Shown here piece by piece: positions 26,023 to 35,983 of a stretch of 64,000 nucleotides of DNA. Both the position numbers and the translations under genes were made by a program. The notes beneath the pieces are model-generated. The model ran no database searches, was not told the origin of the DNA, and was given only the letters and a program-made list of their open reading frames with translations. Within the stretch, counting starts at the first letter, position 1. Each line of letters opens with the position of its first letter. Origin of the DNA: Adlercreutzia wanghongyangiae (GTDB lineage: Bacteria; Actinomycetota; Coriobacteriia; Coriobacteriales; Eggerthellaceae); the NCBI RefSeq assembly GCF_035989245.1, contig NZ_JAYMFF010000011.1, positions 124,001-188,000 of the forward strand, written 5' to 3'.

Positions 26023-27480
26023 ATGGCGAACACGCACAGCACAGCTCACCCCTGGAAAAGCTGTGCCCTCGCCGGGGGCGCACTTGGCTGCCTTTTTTTG
26101 TACGAGGAGATGATCTGCTCGGGTCTCATGCTCACCGGCACGGCGCTCTCTGCAGTGATGTACCCGCTGTACTGCCTCGTGCAAGTGCTCGTCTTTCTGC
26201 CGCTGCTTTTCGCCCCCTCTCTTGCCGACCGCACGCCGGCCACCGCCATCGCCGTCACTGCCGCCTGCAGCATGCTGGCCGGGGCCACCATCGCCATAGT
26301 GTCCATAGGGGACTCCATGCCCTTTGCCGTCGCCTTTGCCGGATTCCTGTTGGCCGCGGCGGGACCTGCCCTTTTCAAGCCCCTCCTGCTGCTGCGCATG
26401 GCGCACTTCCCACTCAACGCCATCAAGTTCATCGTAACGGGGGCTTTTCTCGCCCGATTCTTCGTCATGCTGCTGCCCATGCTGCTGCCAGCCTCAGCCG
26501 ATGTGCTCGTTCTCCTGCTGGGCCCCCTCGCCGCCATCTTCTGGATTCTCGGCTCGCGTTCCGGCTCTCCCCGCGTCGCAGCACCGGTGTGCATCGCCAT
26601 CGCGCCCCGGTCCCTTCTCCCGGTCGCAGTGGCGTTTGCCATTCTCACCATAGGCTGCACGGCGCTCTCGCCGCTCTCCGTCGATCCCTCGTTCAGCTAC
26701 ATCGGCAGCGGCCCCTTCGGAGGCGCAACGGGATGGATCGTCACCCAATCGGCCGCGGCGCTGATCGTTGTCGCGTTGCTGTTCGCCATCCCCGACCTCG
26801 TGTATGCCACAGCCGCCAAGGCCATGGGCACAGCGGCCATTCTCGCCTTCGTGGTGTTCATGGGCGCCGGAGCCATCATGGTGTCGTGGAACGTGTCGCT
26901 GGTGGCCCTGAACCTGCTTATGATCATCCCGCTCGTCGCCATGGTCGACTTCGCCTCCTATGCCGCGTTCCGCCCCGCCCGCATCATCGCCGGTTACCTG
27001 GTAGCTTACGAGGCGTCCGTGGCCACAGGGTCGCTGCTGGGGCTGGCCGAGACCACTCTGAGTCCCCTGTTCGGCACGGTGACCGTGCTGGGACTCGCCC
27101 TGTGCTGCCTCGTGGTCATCGCCGTGGTGTGGCTCGCCACGGAACGGAACATGGACCGGTTTTTCTGGGGACAGCCCCTCAGCCTGGCGCACCCCGCCGA
27201 CCCGGATGCCGCCGACGGCACCGCCAGGCATCCGGCCGCCTCCCCCGCCACGCCCGACGTTCGCGCCACGGCCGAGGCCATCGCCGCTGAGCACGGCCTT
27301 ACCGCGCGCGAGACCGACGTGCTGGAACTGCTCACCCGCGGGCGTTCGTCCACTTTCATCGCCGAGGAGCTGTGCCTGAGCCCCAATACCGTGAGGACGC
27401 ACATCTCGCGCATCTACGCGAAATGCGATGTCCATTCCAAGCAGGAGCTGCTCACCCTCGCCCAGAACCACGAAAGCTAG
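26023..27480 (+). CDS. Membrane-bound LuxR-family regulator (module 2)
   Basis: The 485-residue protein starts at the ATG at 26023, with GGGAGGGG upstream. About 400 residues of hydrophobic multi-pass sequence precede a C-terminal LuxR helix-turn-helix (LTARETDVLELLTRGRSSTF, then SPNTVRTHISRIYAKCDVHS). Architecture and C-terminus closely match the regulator at 8783. It is divergent from the flavoprotein at 24029 and is its likely regulator. The convergent ABC-F gene begins its end 15 bp after this stop. Confidence 0.87.
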   Translation: MANTHSTAHPWKSCALAGGALGCLFLYEEMICSGLMLTGTALSAVMYPLYCLVQVLVFLPLLFAPSLADRTPATAIAVTAACSMLAGATIAIVSIGDSMPFAVAFAGFLLAAAGPALFKPLLLLRMAHFPLNAIKFIVTGAFLARFFVMLLPMLLPASADVLVLLLGPLAAIFWILGSRSGSPRVAAPVCIAIAPRSLLPVAVAFAILTIGCTALSPLSVDPSFSYIGSGPFGGATGWIVTQSAAALIVVALLFAIPDLVYATAAKAMGTAAILAFVVFMGAGAIMVSWNVSLVALNLLMIIPLVAMVDFASYAAFRPARIIAGYLVAYEASVATGSLLGLAETTLSPLFGTVTVLGLALCCLVVIAVVWLATERNMDRFFWGQPLSLAHPADPDAADGTARHPAASPATPDVRATAEAIAAEHGLTARETDVLELLTRGRSSTFIAEELCLSPNTVRTHISRIYAKCDVHSKQELLTLAQNHES

Positions 27481-27495
27481 CGGGAGCGCAACCGC

Positions 27496-29088
27496 TCAGG
27501 CGACCTCGGCGTACTCGTCGTAGCCGTAGGGGAAATAGTAGGCCCCCTCAACGGGATCGAACACGATGAGCGCATCGGCTACAGCACGGAGAAACGCGCG
27601 GTCATGGGAAACGAACAGCACGGTGCCCGCATAGCCCCGCAGTACCCGCGCCAGCGCCTCTTTGCCAGGGATGTCCATATGGTTGGTGGGCTCGTCCAGC
27701 AAAAGGAAGTTCGGACGACGGGCCATCATGCGGCACAGCTCGAGACGCGCCCGCTCGCCGCCCGACAGGCGCGAGATCGCCTTGTTAACGTCGTCGCCGC
27801 CCAAGAGAAACGAGCCGAGGGCTCCACGCGCCTCGTTGTTGGTAAGTCCGGGAAACTCGCTCCAGAAGCTCTCCAACACCGTCTGGTCGCCCGAGGGCGC
27901 GGCAATTTGCTGCTCGAAGTACGCTAAATCGGTACTGCCGCCGAAAGCGAAACTGCCCGCCAGGGGGGCTACTCGGCCCGCAAGTGTTTCCAAAAGCGTC
28001 GATTTCCCACAGCCGTTCGGGCCGATGACGCCCACTTTGCGCCCGCGCTCAATAGAGAAGCTCAACCGGCCCAGTTCGCCTCCCTCGCGCCCGAGCGCCA
28101 GATCGCGGGCCTCAAGCGCCTCGGCGAATCCTCGCCGCGCCGGCTCGAAGAGGGGATTGAAGGTTTTCAGATCGTACTTGCGCGGGGGCTCAAGCCTCAC
28201 CATGCGATCGAGCTGGCTGCGTTTGGCCCGGGCCATGGCTGCCTTGGTGGGATGCCCCTTGAATGACTCGATCGTCTGCTCAAGGCGGGCAATCTCTTCC
28301 TGCTGGGCCTCGTAGGCTCGCTGGCGCTTATCCCAGGTGCGCTCCTTCTCTGCCACGAAGGCGGTGTAGTTGCCCGCGTAGCGCTCCATGCGCCCGTACT
28401 CGATCTCGTAGACGACCTCGGCCACATTGTCGAGGAATTCCCGGTCGTGGGAGACCACGACCACAGCGCTCTCGTACGACTTTAGATAGCTCTCGAGCCA
28501 CTGTATCGTGGGAATGTCCAAATGGTTGGTCGGCTCGTCGAGCAGCAACACGTCGGGCTTATTCAGCAGCACCTGGGCGAAGGCAATGCGGGTGCGCTGC
28601 CCGCCGGAAAAAGACGAAAGAGGCCGCTTCGCGTCATCGCGCGTGAACCCGAGGTGACGAAGCACCGATTCGTAATCCGCCTCGTACTCGTAGCCCCCTT
28701 GGTGGGCGAACAATTCAAGAGCGTCCACGTACTTCTGAATGACCTTCTCGTCCGGGTCGGACTCCATGCGCACCTGCAGGCGGTCGATACGTTCGCGCAG
28801 CTCGTTGATGGCGGGAAAGGCTTTCCTCACCTCGTCTTCCAAGGTAACGCTGTCATCGTTGAAGGCCACTTGCCGCAAGAAACCGACGGTAAGTCCGCTG
28901 CGACGCGACACCGCTCCTGCAGGCTCCGCCGTCTCGCTTCCGACAATGAGATTGAGCAGCGTCGTCTTCCCGCAGCCGTTACGTCCAACCACAGCTATCT
29001 TTTCGTTCCCCTTCACAGCGAACGATGCATCGGAAAGCACGATGTCCGCCCCATGAGACACCGTGGCATGACTTATGCTGATTTTCAT
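27496..29088 (-). CDS. ABC-F family ATPase
   Basis: The 530-residue soluble protein has two ATPase domains and no membrane segments. Walker A motifs are GRNGCGKTTLL and GPNGCGKSTLL; signatures are FSGGQRTRIAFAQVLL and LSGGERARLELCRMM; both have LLLDEPTNHLDIP/LLLDEPTNHMDIP. The linker (QRAYEAQQEEIARLEQTIES) is a charged helical stretch. Family members act on ribosomes as translation factors or as protection from ribosome-targeting antibiotics. The upstream MFS exporter suggests a resistance or stress context, but this is only by position. The start at 29088 follows GGGGG. Confidence 0.92.
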   Translation of the reverse strand: MKISISHATVSHGADIVLSDASFAVKGNEKIAVVGRNGCGKTTLLNLIVGSETAEPAGAVSRRSGLTVGFLRQVAFNDDSVTLEDEVRKAFPAINELRERIDRLQVRMESDPDEKVIQKYVDALELFAHQGGYEYEADYESVLRHLGFTRDDAKRPLSSFSGGQRTRIAFAQVLLNKPDVLLLDEPTNHLDIPTIQWLESYLKSYESAVVVVSHDREFLDNVAEVVYEIEYGRMERYAGNYTAFVAEKERTWDKRQRAYEAQQEEIARLEQTIESFKGHPTKAAMARAKRSQLDRMVRLEPPRKYDLKTFNPLFEPARRGFAEALEARDLALGREGGELGRLSFSIERGRKVGVIGPNGCGKSTLLETLAGRVAPLAGSFAFGGSTDLAYFEQQIAAPSGDQTVLESFWSEFPGLTNNEARGALGSFLLGGDDVNKAISRLSGGERARLELCRMMARRPNFLLLDEPTNHMDIPGKEALARVLRGYAGTVLFVSHDRAFLRAVADALIVFDPVEGAYYFPYGYDEYAEVA

Positions 29089-29362
29089 AAAACCCCCTTC
29101 GGCTGCGCCGACGCCACAGTCGGCACCCATTCTTAGCAGCGCAAAAGCTCGATGCCCTCCGAGGCGCCGAGGTTGCGGTGGTAGCGCTTCGTTTCCACGG
29201 CATCCCAATGGTCGTGAACACCCAGTGAATCTCTTTTTGATGCACAGCGATAGCAGCAGCCTGAAGGAGGCGCGCCGACAAGGGCCGCCTCATGCAAATA
29301 CCCCTCAGCGCCGTACTGGACAGACAATGCCGGGTTCCTACCTACGACCGATGGGGTCCTTC
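29089..29362 (-). other. 274-bp leader between MFS exporter and ABC-F gene
   Basis: A 64-codon minus-strand frame (29133-29327, ending GASEGIELLRC) and a GCCGACTG/CGTCGGC hairpin just before the ABC-F start are present. Leader frames and hairpins can attenuate ABC-F genes, but neither element is recognised here. Confidence 0.35.
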
Positions 29363-30907
29363 CTACTCTTCTATCTCTTCGGTAATGGAAAGGCCGTTCG
29401 GAATGAGGCGCGCAATGGCTACACAGGCCAGCGCGATGACGATGCCGCCTATGGCCGAAGCCACGACGACAGAGTGGTCGAAAGCCCGGACAGCCTCGGC
29501 GAGCAGTTCTGTCGCACCAGCCTGCTGAGCGATAGCCACGGCAGCCGGGAACGACTCGCCCGCCGCCGAGATAGAGGCAGCGTCAAGCCCCGAGGCCGCA
29601 AGTGCAGCCGGGTCAAGCCCCAGCACATACACGATGGAGGCCACCGATCCGATGACGGCAACACCCAAGACATTGCCCATATCGTAGGCAACTTCCTCGC
29701 ACGCTGCCGCGCTCGAAGCCTTCTCGCGCGGCGTAGCGCACATGATGACGGCAGAGCCCACTGAAAGGGAGCCCGTGCACAAGCCCGCGAGAACCGTGGA
29801 GACGATAATAGGGGCAAGGGTGAGGTCATCGATGAAGGGCAACAGCATGAGCATTCCCACCGCACCTATTCCCAGACCACCCAGCAAGACCGGCTTGGCC
29901 CCCAAACGCATCGCCAACGCAGGAGCCGCCATGCCGGCCACGATGCTTGCCACCGCCTGGGGGATGAGCAACATGCCGGATTCGAGAGGCCCCGAGCCAT
30001 TCACCAGTTGCAGCCATTGCGACAGCAGAAACAACTGGGCCGCCATACCAAACATGGAGCAGAGGGCCGTGATCACACCCCCGCGAAACGGCCTGAGCGA
30101 AAACAACCTTAAGTCGAGCAACGGCGTCTCAGAATGCAGGCACCGCACAACGAAAAGCACCATAAGGCCGATGCCCGCAACCAGAGCAGCAAGACCCTCG
30201 GAGTTGAAAAACGAAAGCTCTGCGGCCAGATGCTTGATGCCCCACATCATGAGCACCATGGCCAAAAGCGCCAGCAAGGCTGCCGGCGCATCCCACGCAC
30301 CGGCTCGCCTCACTTTGATTTCAGGAAGAATGAGCAGACCGACAAACACGACAAGACCCATGAGCGGGACATTGACGAGAAATGCCGCATGCCAGCTGAA
30401 ATGCTCGAGAAGAAAGCCTCCGATAAGCGGTCCTAGCACCATGCCAAGACTTCCCAGAGCCGACCAGGCCGCCAGGGCCGTAGCCCTCTCTTTTGAGTCA
30501 GTGAATACCGAGCGGATCATAGATATCGTCGTCGGCATGATAAAGGCGCCGCCGATGCCCAGCACTGCGCGAATGGCGATGACGGCGCCGGCCGAAGAAG
30601 CGAACATGATGGGCGCCGAAGCGACACCGAAGATCGCTGCGCCTAGAAGGAAGGTCTTCTTCCGGCCCAACCGGTCCGAAAGAGAGCTCGAAGGCACAAG
30701 CAGGCCTGCCAGCACCAAAGAATAGGCATCGATGATCCACAGCTGCTGGTCGGAAGTCGGTTGAATCTCCGCCACCATGTGGGGCAGCGCGATGTTCAGG
30801 ATGGTCATATCCATGGACACGACCAGTTGCGCGAAGAGCAGCACAGCAAGCGACGCCCAACGTCTCCTCGCTGAAATGTGAGGGGGAATCTGAATCGTGT
30901 CGGACAT
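29363..30907 (-). CDS. MFS multidrug exporter, DHA2-like (14 helices)
   Basis: This 514-residue protein has about 14 hydrophobic segments. The first-helix motif SMDMTILNIALPHM and the loop SLSDRLGRKKTF are characteristic of drug:H+ antiporters of the QacA/EmrB group. LGPLIGGFLLEHF fits the antiporter motif C region. It probably exports toxic cations or drugs across the cytoplasmic membrane. It lies upstream of the ABC-F gene on the same strand with a 274-bp gap. AGAAGGA precedes the ATG. Confidence 0.9.
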   Translation of the reverse strand: MSDTIQIPPHISARRRWASLAVLLFAQLVVSMDMTILNIALPHMVAEIQPTSDQQLWIIDAYSLVLAGLLVPSSSLSDRLGRKKTFLLGAAIFGVASAPIMFASSAGAVIAIRAVLGIGGAFIMPTTISMIRSVFTDSKERATALAAWSALGSLGMVLGPLIGGFLLEHFSWHAAFLVNVPLMGLVVFVGLLILPEIKVRRAGAWDAPAALLALLAMVLMMWGIKHLAAELSFFNSEGLAALVAGIGLMVLFVVRCLHSETPLLDLRLFSLRPFRGGVITALCSMFGMAAQLFLLSQWLQLVNGSGPLESGMLLIPQAVASIVAGMAAPALAMRLGAKPVLLGGLGIGAVGMLMLLPFIDDLTLAPIIVSTVLAGLCTGSLSVGSAVIMCATPREKASSAAACEEVAYDMGNVLGVAVIGSVASIVYVLGLDPAALAASGLDAASISAAGESFPAAVAIAQQAGATELLAEAVRAFDHSVVVASAIGGIVIALACVAIARLIPNGLSITEEIEE

Positions 30908-31120
30908 AGCGCATCCTTCTCGTCGACGGGCCGAAACCTCGTTCGCCCTAACCTGCAGGCTCCGAGCTCACTCGGCATCTTCCAATCGACTGAGACGGCT
31001 CGCCGCCCGTGCCATTACGATGACCAGTCCTCCGATGACGCATCTAGTTTATTCAACTGCCAGATAAAGTCAACGAGGGCGAGACGCCCCCACCGCGCCC
31101 CCACAAAACAGCGCCTTCCC

Positions 31121-31933
31121 TTACTCGATGGTGACGAGGCGGTCCTGGTAGGCAACGGAAACCGCCGTGGAAAGGCCGCGCTCGGCAATGACCGCCTGGA
31201 ACGTCTCGCGGGGCAGGCGGTAGGTGTTGTTCTCCTGGGACACGTGCATGGCCACCACCCGCTCCAGCCCCTCGTGGGCGAGCCGCGCCAGGGCCTCGCG
31301 CGCCTGCTCGTTGGAAAGATGCCCGCACTCGGAGGCGATGCGCTGCTTGACGACGTAGGGGTACGGGCCCGTCTCCAGCATGCGCGCGTCGTGGTTGCTC
31401 TCCAGGGCCAAAAGCCTCACACCGACCAGCGCCTCCCAGGCCTCCTCGGTCACAACGCCCGTGTCGGTCACGTACCCGAGGGAATCCGACGTCTCGCCGG
31501 CAAGCTCGTCGAAGCGGAAGCCGTAGGAGTCGGCGGCATCGTGGGAGGTGCGGAAGGGGTGCACGACCATCCCGGCAAGCGTCAGCACGTCCCCCGCGCG
31601 AAAGGACGCGAACGCGGCACCGACGCTGGCCACGGCATCGCGCAGGGGTGCTGAGGCCGCGAAGACCGCATCGCTCGCGTGCACCGCCGGGCACACGCCG
31701 GCCTTCGCCAGGCCGCGCATGACAACGCCAAGCCCCTTCACGTGGTCGCCGTGGTCGTGGGTGACGACAACGGCGCGCAGTCCCGCCACGTCGAAGCCGG
31801 CCTCGGCAGCGCGCGAAAAGAAATCGCGCTTGCAGATGCCGCAGTCCACCAGCACACCTTCGCCCGTGCGCGCGTTCTCCACAATGGCAGCGTTGCCGCG
31901 GCTCCCGCTGGCGAGCACATGCAGCTTCAACAT
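31121..31933 (-). CDS. MBL-fold metallohydrolase, WalJ/YycJ-like
   Basis: The 270-residue protein has the metallo-beta-lactamase signature THDHGDH (His59, His61, Asp63, His64) and the N-terminal LASGSRGNAAIVE typical of WalJ/YycJ hydrolases. RTSHDAADSYGFRF fits the second metal-binding histidine region. Relatives are linked to DNA repair or cell-wall regulation in other bacteria, but no WalRK genes are here. It is divergent from the solute-binding protein gene. A copy of its last ten codons appears in the debris at 23825. Confidence 0.9.
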   Translation of the reverse strand: MLKLHVLASGSRGNAAIVENARTGEGVLVDCGICKRDFFSRAAEAGFDVAGLRAVVVTHDHGDHVKGLGVVMRGLAKAGVCPAVHASDAVFAASAPLRDAVASVGAAFASFRAGDVLTLAGMVVHPFRTSHDAADSYGFRFDELAGETSDSLGYVTDTGVVTEEAWEALVGVRLLALESNHDARMLETGPYPYVVKQRIASECGHLSNEQAREALARLAHEGLERVVAMHVSQENNTYRLPRETFQAVIAERGLSTAVSVAYQDRLVTIE

Positions 31934-32048
31934 GGACGACGACCCCTCTCAACGCGAAAATGTTATCGTACCTCGCTCTGTTGACAAAGTGCCACCCGAT
32001 TCTTTGCATTACCATAGAGAAAGGGGATAACGACAGGAGAAGAACGCT

Positions 32049-33464
32049 ATGGAACAGAAGACGGCGAAACGGCGCCGCATCCAGCGTGTCGGCATCGCGC
32101 TGGCCGCCGCGGCCCTCGTGCTGGGGATGACGGGCGCCGTCGCCTGCGCCTCGGCCGAGCCGGAGGCCTCTGGCGGGAACGGTGCGCTCTCCGGCGAGCT
32201 CGTCTTCTGGCACAGCTTCGTCCAGGCCGACCGCGCTGCGGCCATCGAGGAGGCCGCGGCCCGGTTCGAGGAGGAGAACCCCGGTACGAACATCACCATC
32301 GAGATCATGCCCTGGACCGATTTCAAGAAACGCTGGCGCGCCGGCGCCGCGAACGGCGACTTGCCCGACATCAGCACCGCCTGCAACATGTACGAGACCG
32401 AGGAGCTGGTGGCCGCAGGGCTTCTGCAGCCCGCCGACGCCGTCATCGAGGCCATCGGACGCGAGCGCTTCGCCGACAACGTGCTGGCCGAGCTCGCTCA
32501 CAACGGGGACACCTACGGCGTGCCCTACTACTCCCACGCCTACGTGCTGTGGTACCGCACCGACCTTCTGGCGGCGGCCGGCCTTTCCGTGCCGCGCACC
32601 TGGGACGAGCTGGCCACGGCGGCCCGAACCCTCACCGATCCCGGGCAAGGCATCTACGGCTGCGCCATGGCGCTGTCCCCCGACGATTTCACCGCCGTCA
32701 TCAACCTGCACATGTACGTGCGCGCCGCCGGGGGCAGCCTGCTGGACGACAACCTGCAGGCCAACCTCACCAGCCCCGAGGCCTTGGCGGGCATCGCCTA
32801 CTGGGCCGAGCTGTACCGCGACTGCTCGCCGGCCGATGCCATCGACGACAGCGTGACCGAGCAGGCCGCGCGCTTCTACGCCGGCCAGACCGCCTTCGAC
32901 TTCAACTCGGGCTTCCACGTATCCGGCGTGGCCGGCACCTCGCCCGAGCTGCTGGACGACATCTCGTGCGCACCGCTGCCCGCCATGGACGCCGACGGCG
33001 CCGCCCCCTCCAGCGTGGTCACCCACATCCCGTTGGTGCTGTACCGCCAAACGCAAAACCCGGCCCTGGCCCAAGCGTTCCTGGAATTCCTCTACGAGGA
33101 CGAGAACTACGGGGCGTTCCTGGATTCGGCGCCCGTGGGCATGCTGCCCTCCATTCGCGGCATCTCGTCTACCGAGGACTACCAGAGCAACCCGCTGCGC
33201 CGCCAGTTCGCCGATGAGGAGCGCGTCATCCAAAACGCCATGCTGACCGGCAACGCCCTCGGCTTCGAGGAGGGCCCGAACCTGCACGCGGGCATTTTGG
33301 TGTCCAGCGACGCCATCGAGGTCATGTTCCGCCGCATTCTGCAAGAGAAAACGCCCGTGGAAGAGGCGGCGCAAGAGGCCGAGGACCAGCTGAACCGCCA
33401 GTTCGCCGAGGCCGATGCGACCTTGGCCGCCAACGGCTCCGCCAACGAGGTGAACAACCGGTGA
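32049..33464 (+). CDS. Extracellular solute-binding protein (family 1)
   Basis: The 471-residue protein starts with basic residues and a hydrophobic signal ending in GAVACAS, a possible lipobox with Cys at the cleavage site. The mature part (LVFWHSFVQADRAAAIEEAA, then FEEENPGTNITIEIMPW) is typical of sugar-type ABC-transporter binding proteins. No permease or ATPase gene is adjacent. Instead its stop overlaps the GTG of a hybrid histidine kinase by four bases. The likely role is to deliver ligand to that kinase's outer sensor domain. Confidence 0.88.
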   Translation: MEQKTAKRRRIQRVGIALAAAALVLGMTGAVACASAEPEASGGNGALSGELVFWHSFVQADRAAAIEEAAARFEEENPGTNITIEIMPWTDFKKRWRAGAANGDLPDISTACNMYETEELVAAGLLQPADAVIEAIGRERFADNVLAELAHNGDTYGVPYYSHAYVLWYRTDLLAAAGLSVPRTWDELATAARTLTDPGQGIYGCAMALSPDDFTAVINLHMYVRAAGGSLLDDNLQANLTSPEALAGIAYWAELYRDCSPADAIDDSVTEQAARFYAGQTAFDFNSGFHVSGVAGTSPELLDDISCAPLPAMDADGAAPSSVVTHIPLVLYRQTQNPALAQAFLEFLYEDENYGAFLDSAPVGMLPSIRGISSTEDYQSNPLRRQFADEERVIQNAMLTGNALGFEEGPNLHAGILVSSDAIEVMFRRILQEKTPVEEAAQEAEDQLNRQFAEADATLAANGSANEVNNR

Positions 33465-35650
33465 CGGGGCTGGCGAAACGCATCTTGGGGCCGCGGGCGA
33501 TTATCGCCGCATTGTCGGGGCTCGCCTTCGTGGTGGCGGCCACCTGCTTTTACTACCACACGGTGGAAGAACAGCTCTTCGACGAGCGCGACGCCCATCT
33601 CACCGAGATTACCATGAAGGTGGCCGACCAGCTGCGCACCGTAATGGACGTGGGACTGGAAAGCGCCTCCATTGCGGGAGCCGCCCTGGCCGAGACACCG
33701 CTGACCAGCGAGGACGCCTTGATCGAGCGACTGGCGCAGCTGGAGAAGGCGGCCGACCACCGGGGCAGCATCTTCGTGGCCTTCGACGACGACGGGTCGT
33801 ACTGCACCGCCGCGGGCATGACGGGGCGCTGGGTGGCCAAGGGCGCCTACGCCAACGCCGAGAACGTCACCTTCGCCATCGGCGGCCTGCCCTACGACAC
33901 CATCAACACTTACCTGTTCATGATCTGCCGGCTACCCGCCCCCGTGCCCGTGGGCGACGAGGGCCGAGCGGTCACGCACCTGGCCATTGCCTCGAACATG
34001 GCCACCATCCAGGAGATGCTGGACGTGGCCGGCTTCGGCGACGAGTGCCTCACCTACCTGGTCACCCCCGAGGGCCAACGCATCTACCAGCACACCTTCG
34101 GACGCAAGTTCATCGGGACGCCCAACGTGCTGGACACCACCGACACCTATGATTTCGTCGCCGGTGGCAATGCCGGCACACTGCGCACGGCCGTGGCCGA
34201 CCAGGGCACGGAATGCCTGGAGTTCCGCACCGCCGGCGGTCAGGACTACTTCGTCTGCGCCACGGCTCTCCGCGATGCGTCGCTCATGCTGTTCGTGCCC
34301 ACCGACACCCTCAGCGTGGGCGAGGGCAACTTCCTCATAACCACCTTCGGCTATTTCCTGGTGGTGGCGGTGGTCGTCGTGGCCATGGCGGCGGCCATCA
34401 TGTCGTTCATCTCCCAAGCCCGAGCCGATGTGGCCCTCATCGCCCAGCAGGAAGAGGCGAACCGGCGCCTCGGCGAGGCGAACCGCGCCCTCGCTGCGGC
34501 CCGCGACAAGGCGGAACTTGCCAGCCGCGCCAAAACGGAGTTCCTGTCGAACATGTCCCACGACATACGCACCCCCATGAACGCCATCATCGGCTTCACG
34601 AACCTGGCCGAAACGCACCTGGACGACCGAGCCCGCGTGCAGGACTGTCTGGAGAAGATCTCGTCGTCCAGCAACCATTTGCTGTCGCTCATCAACGACA
34701 TCCTGGACATGTCGAAGATCGAGCACGGCAAGCTGCAGCTGCAGGAGGAGCCCTGCGACCTGCGCGCGGTGCTGCGCGAGCTGGCGGACATGGTGCGCGA
34801 CCAAGCGCAGGCCAAGGGTCTGACGCTCGACCTGGACGACCGGGGCATCGAGCATTCCTGGGTGGTCACCGACGCGCTGCGGCTGAACCAGGTGCTCATC
34901 AACATCGTGAGCAACGCCATCAAGTACACCAAGGAAGGCGGGGTGCGCATCACCGCCGCCGAGGAGGAAGGTGCCTACCGCTTCATCGTGGCCGACACGG
35001 GCGTGGGCATGGGGGCCGACTACCTGCCCGAGATATTCGATGCCTTTACCCGCGAGCGCAACACCACCTTGAGCAACATCCAGGGCACCGGGCTCGGACT
35101 TGCCATCACGAAGAACCTCGTGGAGATGATGGGCGGCTCAATTACCGTGGAAAGCGAACCGGGCCGCGGCAGCACCTTTACCGTCACGCTGCCCCTGACC
35201 CTGGCCGAAAGGGACGATGCCGCGGCCGAGGCTGCCGAAGAGGAGGGTGCGGCCGATCTGGAGGGCCTGCACATCCTGCTTGCCGAGGACAACGAACTGA
35301 ACGCCCTTATCGTCGTGGGCATTCTGGGCGATGCGGGCATTCGCATCGACTGGGTCGACAACGGGCAGAAGGCCGTGGACGCGATGGCCCAGGCCGCCCC
35401 CGGCACCTACGACGCCGTGCTGATGGACGCCCAGATGCCCGTCATGGGCGGCTACGATGCGGCACGGGCCATCCGCGACCTGCCGGGCACGCATGCGGCC
35501 TCGGTGCCCATCATCGCGCTGACGGCCAACGCCTTCGCCGAGGACAAGCAGCGCGCCTTCGAGGCCGGCATGAGCGCGCACGTGGCCAAGCCCATCAACA
35601 CCAAGGAGCTCTTGGCGGTTATCGCGCGCCTGTGCGGCACCGGGAAGTAG
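33461..35650 (+). CDS. Hybrid sensor histidine kinase
   Basis: It has 729 residues. One membrane helix (~13-31), an outer sensor region of ~250 residues, a second helix (~288-313) and a coiled coil lead to the kinase. HisKA motif FLSNMSHDIRTPMN has phospho-accepting His367. The ATPase domain shows NIVSNAIKYT and GTGLGLAI. A C-terminal receiver domain has Asp656 in VLMDAQMP. There is no DNA-binding output domain. The GTG start overlaps the solute-binding protein stop, so kinase and binding protein are made together. Confidence 0.92.
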   Translation: MTGLAKRILGPRAIIAALSGLAFVVAATCFYYHTVEEQLFDERDAHLTEITMKVADQLRTVMDVGLESASIAGAALAETPLTSEDALIERLAQLEKAADHRGSIFVAFDDDGSYCTAAGMTGRWVAKGAYANAENVTFAIGGLPYDTINTYLFMICRLPAPVPVGDEGRAVTHLAIASNMATIQEMLDVAGFGDECLTYLVTPEGQRIYQHTFGRKFIGTPNVLDTTDTYDFVAGGNAGTLRTAVADQGTECLEFRTAGGQDYFVCATALRDASLMLFVPTDTLSVGEGNFLITTFGYFLVVAVVVVAMAAAIMSFISQARADVALIAQQEEANRRLGEANRALAAARDKAELASRAKTEFLSNMSHDIRTPMNAIIGFTNLAETHLDDRARVQDCLEKISSSSNHLLSLINDILDMSKIEHGKLQLQEEPCDLRAVLRELADMVRDQAQAKGLTLDLDDRGIEHSWVVTDALRLNQVLINIVSNAIKYTKEGGVRITAAEEEGAYRFIVADTGVGMGADYLPEIFDAFTRERNTTLSNIQGTGLGLAITKNLVEMMGGSITVESEPGRGSTFTVTLPLTLAERDDAAAEAAEEEGAADLEGLHILLAEDNELNALIVVGILGDAGIRIDWVDNGQKAVDAMAQAAPGTYDAVLMDAQMPVMGGYDAARAIRDLPGTHAASVPIIALTANAFAEDKQRAFEAGMSAHVAKPINTKELLAVIARLCGTGK

Positions 35651-35852
35651 CCTCTCCAACCGGCTCTCCCCGTTCGCCCACGACGGCAATCGCCCTCGAG
35701 CCCGACTCTGCGACATCGCGCATGCCGCCCCGCACCCGATTCCCCGCGTTCACCGCGCGAACCCAGTTTCCGGAATGGCCTCCCCACAAAACGAATATTT
35801 TTGTTCATATGCACTATTTTTTGTCAATGACCTGTGGTTTCGCTGTATTCAA

Positions 35853-35937
35853 GCTGTTGACCTACGGTCAACAGCGCACCTCTATACTGAATATTTGCCT
35901 TACGGCATTGACAGCGACTGTGTTGGTAAAGTTTAAT
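35853..35937 (+). promoter_or_regulatory. Operator palindrome and promoter before the RidA-fusion gene
   Basis: A perfect palindrome has arms GCTGTTGACC (35853-35862) and GGTCAACAGC (35866-35875) with a 3-base spacer. It covers a TTGACC box 20 bp before TATACT (35883-35888). A second candidate promoter, TTGACA (35908-35913) with TTTAAT (35932-35937, 18-bp gap), lies closer to the gene. The palindrome could be a repressor or activator site. Confidence 0.5.
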
Positions 35938-35983
35938 GCACTTGCACAAATCGCTGCAAATTCTACCTTTGAAAGGGGTACCA

